Made by a program: the position numbers and the translations under genes. A model generated the notes under the pieces. The model made no database searches. It was not told where the DNA came from and worked only from the letters and a program-made list of their open reading frames with translations. Shown here one piece after another: positions 54,796-62,358 of a stretch of 64,000 nt of DNA. The stretch spans positions 1 to 64,000 of the forward strand of contig JACPOC010000028.1 in the NCBI GenBank assembly GCA_016185125.1, written 5' to 3'. Numbering within the stretch: position 1 is the first letter of the stretch; each line of letters begins with the position of its first letter. This DNA comes from Bacteroidota bacterium. GTDB taxonomy: Bacteria; Bacteroidota; Bacteroidia; B-17B0; Aurantibacillaceae.

Positions 54796-55413
54796 ATGAA
54801 TGATAGAAAAGAACATTGGGAAAAAGTGTTTGCCACTAAAAACGAAAATGAAGTTAGCTGGTTTCAAACCTATCCGAAAACTTCCTTAGAATTTCTGAAA
54901 TTATTTAATCTTCCTTTAGATGCCAATATTATTGATGTGGGGGGTGGCGATAGTTATTTTGTAGATGCTCTTCTTGAAAAAGGTTATAAAAATTTGAGTG
55001 TTCTTGATATTTCTCAAAATGCTTTAGAAAAAGTAAAGCAAAGACTTGGTGAAAAATCTGCCATGGTTAATTGGATTGTAAGCGATATAACGGCGTTTGA
55101 ACCAAAAGTGAAATTTGATTTTTGGCACGATAGAGCAGCGTTCCATTTCCTCACTTCCGAAGAAAAAATAAATAAATATGTTTCCATTGCCGAAAATGCA
55201 ATCAGCGAAAAAGGAGTTCTTATACTTGGCACGTTTTCTGATAATGGACCAAAAAAATGCAGCGGTCTAAGTATTCAGCAATATAACGAATCTTCAATGT
55301 CTGCACGCTTCGAAATAAAGTTTGATAGAATCAAATGCATTACTGAAGATCATACCACGCCTTTTAATACTATTCAAAATTTTCTGTTCTGCAGCTTTCA
55401 AAAAAAATTCTAA
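54796..55413 (+). CDS. Class I SAM-dependent methyltransferase
   Basis: 205 residues with a canonical Rossmann fold. The SAM-binding loop is NIIDVGGGDSYFVDALLEKG (about 46-65), followed by an acidic strand end (SVLDISQNALEKV, about 69-81) and FDFWHDRAAFHFL (about 109-121). The HDRAAFHFL segment is typical of a TPMT-like group found across bacteria, often with unknown small-molecule acceptors. It begins 54 bp after the second adaptor, so it may belong to the island or be the first gene of the next unit. Substrate unknown. Confidence 0.8.
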   Translation: MNDRKEHWEKVFATKNENEVSWFQTYPKTSLEFLKLFNLPLDANIIDVGGGDSYFVDALLEKGYKNLSVLDISQNALEKVKQRLGEKSAMVNWIVSDITAFEPKVKFDFWHDRAAFHFLTSEEKINKYVSIAENAISEKGVLILGTFSDNGPKKCSGLSIQQYNESSMSARFEIKFDRIKCITEDHTTPFNTIQNFLFCSFQKKF

Positions 55414-55418
55414 TTTTG
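55411..55418 (+). promoter_or_regulatory. Candidate -7 box before efp
   Basis: TAATTTTG matches TAnnTTTG; it overlaps the methyltransferase stop codon and lies 55 nt before the efp ATG. No -33 match at the usual spacing. Confidence 0.35.
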
Positions 55419-55473
55419 TATGCAAAAGCGCATTGCATCGTAGTTTTAAAAATAAAAAAAATCTAAATTTTAC

Positions 55474-56028
55474 ATGGCCAATACATCAGATATTTCAAAA
55501 GGTTGTTTTTTAAGATATGATAATGCGTTGTTAAAAGTACTGGAGTACGACCACATTACTCCCGGCAAAGGAAACACCATTTACTCGGTAAAATGCCGCA
55601 ATATTGAAACGGGCAAACAAAGCGAAGTTCGTTTTCGTTCGGGTGAAAAAGTAGATCTTATCAGAGTAGATGAATTAGATCTGCAATACATTTATGCCGA
55701 AAACGATTTTTTGGTGTGCATGAATCAGGAAAACTTCGAACAAATTCATATTCCAAAAATACTGTTTGCCGATACTATAAAATTTTTACAGGAAGGAATG
55801 ATCTTAACCGTTCGCTTTGATGAAAATGAAAAACCTTTAAACGGCGAACTTCCTAAATATGTGGAGTTAACTGTAACGTATACCGAAGATGGCATTAAAG
55901 GCAAGCTCCTTAAATCGGCCGAAGTGGAAGGGGGAATAATCATTCAGGTTCCGTTATTTGTTGCTATTGGCGATAAACTGAAAATAACCACAGAAACAGG
56001 CGAGTACGTGGAACGTGTGGGTAAATGA
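55474..56028 (+). CDS. efp: Translation elongation factor P, divergent
   Basis: Three OB-like domains in 184 residues, the length of EF-P. The tip loop reads HITPGKGNTIYSV with a Lys (residue 32) at the position modified by lysylation in some bacteria; it is flanked unusually, as most Bacteroidota EF-Ps have VKPGKGPAFVR here. Domain III lacks the usual GTKPATLETGA stretch (it reads KLLKSAEVEGGIIIQVPL). This may be a divergent or secondary EF-P paralogue that rescues ribosomes at polyproline. The flavoprotein follows after 12 bp. Confidence 0.85.
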   Translation: MANTSDISKGCFLRYDNALLKVLEYDHITPGKGNTIYSVKCRNIETGKQSEVRFRSGEKVDLIRVDELDLQYIYAENDFLVCMNQENFEQIHIPKILFADTIKFLQEGMILTVRFDENEKPLNGELPKYVELTVTYTEDGIKGKLLKSAEVEGGIIIQVPLFVAIGDKLKITTETGEYVERVGK

Positions 56029-56040
56029 TCCATTAGCAAT

Positions 56041-57183
56041 ATGCAGGAGTTTGATGTTATTATTTGTGGGGCCGGTCCCGCCGGAAGCACCTGCGCCCTT
56101 GGGCTTTTTAATTCGGGTTTAAAAGTTGCCCTTATTGATAAAGATTCTTTTCCCCGCGAAAAAATATGCGGAGATGCTTATGGAGGTTACAGCTTTAAAA
56201 TTTTAAATACCATTTCTCCCGCCTTCGGAAAAAAATTACTTGAACTTAAAGATGGACTGGTTGCAAAACGGGCAAAGTTAATTTCGCCAAAAGGTCATGT
56301 AGTAGAAATAAAACTAAAAGGTTTTTTTGCAAACCTTCCGCGTGTGATATTTGACGATTTTCTTCTGAACATGGTAAAAGAAGAAACCACAACAACTATT
56401 TTTGAAAACACCGCCATTCAAAAAATTGACGTAAGCAATGAGCAGGTTCTTGTAAAAACCTCGCTTGGTAAAGTATTAAAAGCAAAAGTAATTATCGGCT
56501 GCGACGGAAGCCATTCCATTGTGCAATCTGCTCTTACTCACACACGCGAATTAATTACAGATACTTGTCCGGGTTTACGCGCCTATTATAAGAATGTAAA
56601 AAATGTGGAAGCCGATTGCCTTGAAATTCATTTATTATCACAAATACCAAAAGGTTATTTCTGGATATTCCCTTCCACCAACGGACTTGCCAACGTGGGC
56701 ATTGGCTGTGATAAAGAGGTACTCACCAAGCATAAAATTAATTTACGCGCTTCTTTTAATCATATCATCCAAAACATTAGTCCGTTTAAAGAACGTTTTG
56801 TGGAGGCTGAATTAGTGGGAGATATAAAAGGCTGGACTATTCCTATAGGTTATTTTAACAGTAAGCTTCCAATTTCCGGAACCAGAATTTTGCTTTGCGG
56901 AGATGCCGCCGCTTTGGTTGATCCTTCTACCGGCGAAGGCATTGGCCCGGCAATGTCATCAGGACGTTATGCGGCGCAGTTTATAAAAATATGCTTTGAA
57001 GAAAATAATTTTTCGGCAATTTTTATGAAGGGTTACGAAAAATTGATCCGGAAAAAATATTACCGAAATTACTTTTTAAAAACAAGCATCACTGCGCTTT
57101 ACTATAAATTTCCTTTTTTAATGAACTGGGCCATTTATCTTATTGCGAATTGGCCGCTTAAAAAAAATAACATTCATAAATAA
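56041..57183 (+). CDS. Geranylgeranyl-reductase-family FAD oxidoreductase
   Basis: FAD-binding flavoprotein of the group that includes geranylgeranyl reductase and halogenase-like monooxygenases. The dinucleotide-binding loop is DVIICGAGPAGSTCALGLF (4-22). The PxxKxCGD region is FPREKICGDAYGG (about 37-49). The second FAD motif is ILLCGDAAALVDPSTGEGI (about 281-299). In Bacteroidota such enzymes may reduce isoprenoid side chains of quinones or lipids; the substrate is not evident. Probably an operon with efp and the response regulator 16 bp downstream. Confidence 0.85.
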   Translation: MQEFDVIICGAGPAGSTCALGLFNSGLKVALIDKDSFPREKICGDAYGGYSFKILNTISPAFGKKLLELKDGLVAKRAKLISPKGHVVEIKLKGFFANLPRVIFDDFLLNMVKEETTTTIFENTAIQKIDVSNEQVLVKTSLGKVLKAKVIIGCDGSHSIVQSALTHTRELITDTCPGLRAYYKNVKNVEADCLEIHLLSQIPKGYFWIFPSTNGLANVGIGCDKEVLTKHKINLRASFNHIIQNISPFKERFVEAELVGDIKGWTIPIGYFNSKLPISGTRILLCGDAAALVDPSTGEGIGPAMSSGRYAAQFIKICFEENNFSAIFMKGYEKLIRKKYYRNYFLKTSITALYYKFPFLMNWAIYLIANWPLKKNNIHK

Positions 57184-57199
57184 ATACTAATTTTATGGC

Positions 57200-57574
57200 A
57201 TGAATTTTAAAAACATTCTGCTTATTGATGACGATGTAGAAGATCAGGAAATTTTTCTTTCCGCAGCAAAAGAAATTTGGGCACAGGTAAACTGTATTGC
57301 CATAAGTGAAGCTGCAAGCGCGTTAAAAAAATTAAAAAGCAGGGAGATTTTGCCCGATATTATTTTTTTGGATCTTAACATGCCGGTAATGAGCGGCCAG
57401 CAATTTTTAACAGAAATTAAAAAAGACGATTCGTTAAAAGAAATTCCCGTTATTATTTTTACCACCTCCTCGCACGCACCAACAAAAAAAATAACTAAAA
57501 ATTTGGGGGCTTATGATTTTATTACCAAACCCAACCGCTACGAAGAGCTTAAAAAAATACTGGAACCTTTTTAA
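57200..57574 (+). CDS. Single-domain response regulator (CheY-like)
   Basis: 124-residue receiver domain. Acidic pocket LLIDDDVEDQEIF (7-19), phosphoacceptor Asp in IIFLDLNMPVMSG (about 53-65), switch Thr/Ser in IIFTTSSHA and the conserved Lys in ITKPNRYEEL. The DDDVEDQ start is typical of the Rcp1/FrzZ-like receivers paired with phytochrome or PAS kinases. No output domain. A six-PAS kinase lies convergent about 470 bp away and a second receiver lies beyond it. Confidence 0.9.
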   Translation: MNFKNILLIDDDVEDQEIFLSAAKEIWAQVNCIAISEAASALKKLKSREILPDIIFLDLNMPVMSGQQFLTEIKKDDSLKEIPVIIFTTSSHAPTKKITKNLGAYDFITKPNRYEELKKILEPF

Positions 57575-57734
57575 TTTAAGGCGGTTAATTTTCGGAGGCT
57601 TTGCCGTGTATGCATAAAATTTTGCGGATAGTTCTTTGCCGCAGATTTTACAAATAAAAAAATTAAAGTGTTAATCCAGGCCATCCGGTGCAATTATTAT
57701 AATTTCTCAATCTTTGCGGTTCAGCAATGTTAGT

Positions 57735-57810
57735 GATTGCTTCGCGAAAATGCTCGCAAGGACGGTTTGTTTATTATCGTCATTGCGAGACTTTTTCAGT
57801 CGAAGCAATC
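57735..57810. repeat. REP-like 76-nt imperfect palindrome
   Basis: Outer arms GATTGCTTCG (57735-57744) and CGAAGCAATC (57801-57810) are exact complements. Inner arms CTCGCAAGGACG (57753-57764) and CGTCATTGCGAG (57778-57789) pair with one mismatch. The loop is AT-rich. The same sequence family occurs at 26117-26180. Confidence 0.8.
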
Positions 57811-57884
57811 TCAAAAACGTATAGTTCTTTGCCGCAGATATAACAAAGCGGGAAAAAATTGATTAATACTTTATCAAAAGAATT

Positions 57885-57905
57885 CCTCGAAGCTCTGCTT
57901 CGGGG
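57885..57905. repeat. Hairpin repeat, copy 1
   Basis: A 9-bp stem (CCTCGAAGC with GCTTCGGGG, one G-T pair) and a TCT loop. It shares its plan with the hairpin at 58006-58026, including paired stem substitutions. Confidence 0.7.
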
Positions 57906-57923
57906 TTTGTGTTGCTATTTTGG

Positions 57924-57988
57924 CCACAAATTTCACGAATTAACAATATCGATTTATTATTGATAGGTGAAATTAGTGAAATTTGTGG
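57924..57988. repeat. Inverted repeat with 13-bp exact arms
   Basis: CCACAAATTTCAC (57924-57936) is the exact complement of GTGAAATTTGTGG (57976-57988) around a 39-nt AT-rich loop. A related fragment occurs at 18841-18860. Confidence 0.7.
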
Positions 57989-58005
57989 TGAATATTACAC
58001 CCATA

Positions 58006-58026
58006 CCTCGAGGCTCTGCCTCGGGG
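58006..58026. repeat. Hairpin repeat, copy 2
   Basis: A 9-bp stem (CCTCGAGGC with GCCTCGGGG, one G-T pair) and a TCT loop. It differs from copy 1 by paired A-to-G and T-to-C changes on opposite arms, which keep the stem. Confidence 0.7.
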
Positions 58027-58045
58027 TTATTCATTTTTTTATTTT

Positions 58046-61000
58046 TTACTCCACCTCAATATGCGCTTTTGCTTGCTTAAGAGGCAAGGTAATTATAAAC
58101 GTGGCGCCTTTATCAACTTCGCCTTCCGCAGTAATTTTGCCCCCATGGCGCTCGGCAATTTTTTTACATAAAGCCAAACCTAAACCCGTGCCTTCGTAAG
58201 TATCTTTTGAGTGAAGCCTCACAAAAGTTTCAAAAATACGATGGTCGTAAACGGCTTCAAAACCAATGCCGTTATCGCTTACCTTTATTTCAACAAATTG
58301 GCCTTTTTGTTGGGCACTTATGGTAATTACCGGCGGGCGTTTTGGGCTCGAAAACTTTAGGGCATTATTTATAAGATTATAAAATAACTGGTACAGTAAA
58401 ACGCTTGAACCTTCGGGCTTGGGCAAAGTGCTTGCTTTAATGGTAGCTTTTTTTTGCGAAATTAGTATTTCAAGATCACTTTCAGCATTTAAAATAATGG
58501 CGTTAAGATCTACCGCTTCTACCTTTTGTTCGGAAGAATTAACCGATGAAAAAGTTAAAATACCATCAATCATGGCCTGCATGCGCGAGCTGGCGCCAGT
58601 TATTTTATCTAAAAATTCATTGGCCTGTGCCGGAATGGCGTTTTTAAACTCCTCCTGCACGCGGCTGGTAAATATTTTAATTTTACGAAGCGGTTCTTTA
58701 AGATCATGACTGGCAACATGGGCAAACTGCTGAAGGTCTTCGTTAGAACGTTCAAGTTGTTGGGTTCGTTGGCTTACCAATTTTTCCAGTTTTTCTGCTA
58801 TGGTTTTTTGTTCGTGAATATCGGTGGCGGTGCCAACCCATAAGGTAATTTCTCCCTGCTCATTTTTAATAGGATTTGCCCTGCTTAAATGCCAGCGGTA
58901 TTCTCCATCATATCTTTTTTCGCGGTGTTCCGATACAAATACTTCTCCGGTTTTTAACGCGTGTTCAAAATCTTTTGTCATTTTTGCAAGATCATCCGGA
59001 TGAATAACTGCTTGCCATTTATCTCCTTTGCTCTCATCAATTGTTAAGCCTGTATATGCGTACCAGTTATCGTTAAAAAAATTAACCTCGCCGTTAGGAA
59101 GATTAGTCCATGTAATTTGAGGCAATGTTTGCAGCAGCATTTTAAACTTGGCCGAACTTTCTTTTAAAGCCGCTTCGGCCAGTTTTTGTTCGTGTACATC
59201 AAAGCCAACTCCCACAAAGCCGCTAAAATTGCCTTCTTTATCAAATCTTGGATTGCCTTTAAACACAAAGGTGCGGTACTCACCATCATGGCGTTTTAAC
59301 CTTACATTGTGCATGGTAAAAGGCTTTTGGTTTTTAAAAGCCTCGGTGTAAATTTGCAATACTTCGGGCACATCGTCCGGATGCACAATACCATCCCAGG
59401 CTCTGCCCAAAGCTTCATCAAGGGTTTGACCGAGATATTTAAGCCATGTTTTGTTAAAATAGCTAATAGAAGCCTCCTCATTTGGTTCTATGGTAAATAC
59501 AATCATGGGAGATTGATCGGCCAAGGCTTTAAATTCATCTACAGCTTTTTTTTGCTCATCAATGTCGGTATTTGTGCCAACCCATCTTACCACCACACCT
59601 TCATTATTTTTAATTGGAGTAACCCTGGTTAAAAATTGCCTGAACTCACCTTTTGCGCTTTTTAAAGGAAAAACCATTTCAAAAGGTTTTCCGGTGTTAA
59701 TGGAATTTTGCCATCTTTCTACCACTAAAGGTAGCTGAACCGGATCGTGAACCGATTGCCATCCCCAGCCTTCCATATCGCTTGGTGTGGTGCCTGTGTA
59801 TTCGTACCATCTGCGGTTATACCAAAAAATCCACCCGTTAGCATCGGCCATCCAGGCAAGGTTTTGAATGTTATCGGCTAAGGTTTTAAAGCGTTCGGCA
59901 TTTTCATTAATACGGTCTTCGCTTCTTTTTTTATCTTGAATATCGGTATTAGAACCGCACCAATAAATAATTTCTCCTTTTTCGTTTTTTATGGGAACGG
60001 CTCGTACCAAAACCCAGTGAAAGTTTCCACTTTTATGTTTTACCCTGAACTCCGTTTCATAATTTTGGCCGGTTTTAATTGAATGAGCCCATTCAGCGCC
60101 TGCCTTATCTACATCGGCGGCGTGCACATAATCTACCCAGCCGTTACCCAAACTTTTGCTTAAGGGATTTCCATAAAAATCTTCCCATTGATTGCTAATA
60201 AAAGTTAGCCCGCCATTGGTATCGGCCGTCCACACCACCAAAGGAAGCGTGTTGGCTATTTGACGAAAGCGAAATTCGCTGCCTTCAAGCTTTTGCTCTA
60301 TTAATTTTTTATCGGTAATATCGGTAATGGTGCCTGTAAAACGCGTTACCTCATGGGCCTCATTTAAAACTGCTTTTCCCTTGCCTAATATGTAACGCAC
60401 CTCGCCCGATGGACGAACGACGCGGTATTCGATCTCAAACCTCTCGCCTTTTTCGGTATGCGCTTTTAATTTTTCAGCCAGTTTTTCCCTATCCTCGGGA
60501 TGAATGTATTCGTTAATTTTTTGGTGGCTTCGTTCTTGTTCAGGAATGTTAACGCCAATAATTTCGGTGTATCGTTGGTTCCACCAAGCTTTGTCATTTT
60601 TAAAATCCCAGTCCCATAAGCCATCCAGGGTAGCATCAGTAGCTAATCTTAAGCGTTCTTCATTTTCAAAAAGAGCTTTATCGGCGTTGGTTTGCTTGGT
60701 GGTTGGGTGATGTACTACTAAAATTCCTTTTGGCCGGCCATTATCTATAATAGGACTAAAATCCATTTTAAAATAAATAGTTTCCGATACATTCTTGCGG
60801 TTCAGATCAAAAGGCATATTTTCAAAAGAGAGCGTATTTCCTTGATACACCTGGTCTATAACGTTTACTATAAAATCTTTTTCTTCAGCCCAAACATTTG
60901 CAGCTTTTTGGCCTAAGCTTGCGGGATGTTTGGCATCGGCAAATTGAGCATAAGCATCGTTATAAATCATGTGGGCATCTTTTCCCCAAAGAATAAGAAA

Positions 61001-61162
61001 TGGGGCGGGAGATTGTAAAATAATATTTACGGTATTAAGCAATGTTTGCGGCCAGTAACTGATGGCACCTATTTCGGTGTTCAACCAATTGTAATTACGA
61101 ATGAGTTGTGCTGTTTTGCTTTCTCCTAAAATTAACTCCTTAATGTGCACTTCGTTGTTCAT
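58046..61162 (-). CDS. Multi-PAS sensor histidine kinase (six PAS domains)
   Basis: Cytosolic kinase of 1038 residues with no membrane helix. PAS domains sit at about 20-155, 165-285, 292-410, 417-535, 540-660 and 667-785; the last five are PAS_3-like with WNQR/FYNRRWYEYTG-type cores and PAC motifs. HisKA (SHDLKEPLRKIK, phosphoacceptor His819) and a HATPase domain with the N box (NLINNALKFSS, about 929-939), DNGIGF and GTGLGL follow. It should signal through a single-domain receiver, and two candidates flank it. Stacked PAS domains suggest several signals or oligomerisation. Confidence 0.9.
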   Translation of the reverse strand: MNNEVHIKELILGESKTAQLIRNYNWLNTEIGAISYWPQTLLNTVNIILQSPAPFLILWGKDAHMIYNDAYAQFADAKHPASLGQKAANVWAEEKDFIVNVIDQVYQGNTLSFENMPFDLNRKNVSETIYFKMDFSPIIDNGRPKGILVVHHPTTKQTNADKALFENEERLRLATDATLDGLWDWDFKNDKAWWNQRYTEIIGVNIPEQERSHQKINEYIHPEDREKLAEKLKAHTEKGERFEIEYRVVRPSGEVRYILGKGKAVLNEAHEVTRFTGTITDITDKKLIEQKLEGSEFRFRQIANTLPLVVWTADTNGGLTFISNQWEDFYGNPLSKSLGNGWVDYVHAADVDKAGAEWAHSIKTGQNYETEFRVKHKSGNFHWVLVRAVPIKNEKGEIIYWCGSNTDIQDKKRSEDRINENAERFKTLADNIQNLAWMADANGWIFWYNRRWYEYTGTTPSDMEGWGWQSVHDPVQLPLVVERWQNSINTGKPFEMVFPLKSAKGEFRQFLTRVTPIKNNEGVVVRWVGTNTDIDEQKKAVDEFKALADQSPMIVFTIEPNEEASISYFNKTWLKYLGQTLDEALGRAWDGIVHPDDVPEVLQIYTEAFKNQKPFTMHNVRLKRHDGEYRTFVFKGNPRFDKEGNFSGFVGVGFDVHEQKLAEAALKESSAKFKMLLQTLPQITWTNLPNGEVNFFNDNWYAYTGLTIDESKGDKWQAVIHPDDLAKMTKDFEHALKTGEVFVSEHREKRYDGEYRWHLSRANPIKNEQGEITLWVGTATDIHEQKTIAEKLEKLVSQRTQQLERSNEDLQQFAHVASHDLKEPLRKIKIFTSRVQEEFKNAIPAQANEFLDKITGASSRMQAMIDGILTFSSVNSSEQKVEAVDLNAIILNAESDLEILISQKKATIKASTLPKPEGSSVLLYQLFYNLINNALKFSSPKRPPVITISAQQKGQFVEIKVSDNGIGFEAVYDHRIFETFVRLHSKDTYEGTGLGLALCKKIAERHGGKITAEGEVDKGATFIITLPLKQAKAHIEVE

Positions 61163-61276
61163 ATACTCATTACGAGTTGGTTACCCCGCTTATTAAAATT
61201 TTGAGGATAAATATAAAAAATAGTTATAATTAAATAAAGAGAGAAAATAATGTGCCAGGAAAATAAATAAGGGTTG

Positions 61277-61374
61277 AAGAATTATCTTAATGGTTAAAGA
61301 ATTATCTTAATGGTTAAAGAATTATCTTCATCGTTAAATAAGAATTATCTTAATTGTTAAAGAAATATCAACAT
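61277..61374. repeat. 20-bp tandem repeat array upstream of the PAS kinase
   Basis: AAGAATTATCTTAATGGTTA is present twice in exact tandem (61277-61296 and 61297-61316), then once with two changes (61317-61336), then a 23-nt variant (61337-61359), and a decayed fifth copy. It lies in the 229-bp gap between the second receiver gene and the kinase, both leftward. The period of about two helical turns would place repeated sites on one face of the DNA. Confidence 0.8.
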
Positions 61375-61391
61375 AAGGGGAGAGCTCAACT

Positions 61392-61826
61392 TTAAGGAGT
61401 GGCTGCATCCTCTTCACTCTCAAAACATTCCTGACAAATGCTCATCATTACTTTTTTAATATCTTCACTACTAAAACCTTTGCTGAAGAAGCCGGAAGCC
61501 CCTAATTCCATAGCTTTATCCTTATCTGCTTTGCTTTTGCTGGTGGTAATAATATAAATAGGAATATTGGTAATGTTATGATCTCTAATTTCTTTTAAGG
61601 CATTAAAACCGTCCATTAAAGGCATATTAAGGTCAAGTATAATAAGGTCAGGTGCTACCTGCACGTTTTTATACCTGGCTCTTTTTAAAAGATAATCCAT
61701 CAATTCGAGTCCGTTAAAAACAGAAACCACGTCTACCTGAACTTTGCAATCTTCAAAGCCTTCTTTTACCAATGCCTGATCATCTACATCATCATCGGCC
61801 ACAACAATTGTAAATACTTTTCGCAT
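61392..61826 (-). CDS. Single-domain response regulator (CheY-like)
   Basis: 144 residues: acidic pocket TIVVADDDVDDQALV (5-19), phosphoacceptor Asp in LIILDLNMPLMDG (about 66-78), switch Thr in IYIITTSKSK, and the Lys in FFSKGF. A short acidic tail (EDAATP) follows. Same subfamily as the receiver at 57200-57574. It lies upstream of the PAS kinase on the same strand and may be its direct phosphoacceptor. A TATCTTTA near-consensus box lies upstream. Confidence 0.9.
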   Translation of the reverse strand: MRKVFTIVVADDDVDDQALVKEGFEDCKVQVDVVSVFNGLELMDYLLKRARYKNVQVAPDLIILDLNMPLMDGFNALKEIRDHNITNIPIYIITTSKSKADKDKAMELGASGFFSKGFSSEDIKKVMMSICQECFESEEDAATP

Positions 61827-61952
61827 TTTATTAGTTTTTGGTAAACTAAAGATAAAACGGGTTTTAAAGTAAAAGGTTAATATTTCGTTGATATTAACAA
61901 TTGAATGGTTAAAAGCCTAAAAAAAATAGCTAAGGGTTTACCATGATTTTAA

Positions 61953-61960
61953 TATTTTTG
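61953..61960 (+). promoter_or_regulatory. Candidate -7 box for the small 67-aa gene
   Basis: TATTTTTG matches TAnnTTTG, 39 nt before the ATG at 62000. Confidence 0.4.
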
Positions 61961-61999
61961 TGTTTTTATAACCTAATTGTGATGAGTGGGTTATAAATT

Positions 62000-62203
62000 A
62001 TGAAGTGGCTAAACGCGGTTAAAGACGGCTTCCCTAAAGATAAGCAGGAAGTAGTGATCTGTGTAAACGGAGTAAATTACCCTGCCGTTTTTTATGAATT
62101 GGATAAAACCTTTGTGGCCACAGGATATGTTTCTTTAAGATTTACAACCCAAGAGTATGTGATTTATTGGGTGGAGGTAATTAACGGTGATTCTGAAAAA
62201 TGA
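62000..62203 (+). CDS. Small cytosolic protein, DUF551-like
   Basis: 67 residues, all beta-like: MKWLNAVKDGFPKDKQEVVICV, then NGVNYPAVFY and a C-terminal YVIYWVEV strand. The W(L/I)xxKDxxPxxxQEV pattern resembles DUF551-type small domains found in phage and bacteria, whose function is unknown. It has its own candidate promoter and no close neighbour on its strand. I find no metal or catalytic residues. Confidence 0.6.
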   Translation: MKWLNAVKDGFPKDKQEVVICVNGVNYPAVFYELDKTFVATGYVSLRFTTQEYVIYWVEVINGDSEK

Positions 62204-62358
62204 CGTTACCCCCAATGCGCCAGGACAATTCTTCGAGACAAAAATTTCGGTAGACAAAAGAGTTTTTCGTGGACAATATCTCGGCAGACAATTATCGCTT
62301 GGACACAACATCCTCCCTGACATTTATTTTTTTTGCCTCCGGCGCACTTCGCAGACGT

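Larger units (their letters stand above)
57575..58045. other. Intergenic region packed with small palindromic repeats
   Basis: 471 bp between convergent genes with no credible gene. It contains, in order: two copies of a TAGTTCTTTGCCGCAGAT-like sequence (about 57640 and 57822), the REP-like palindrome (57735-57810), two hairpins (57885-57905 and 58006-58026), and a 13-bp inverted repeat (57924-57936 and 57976-57988). These look like different dispersed repeat families nested together. Confidence 0.75.
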
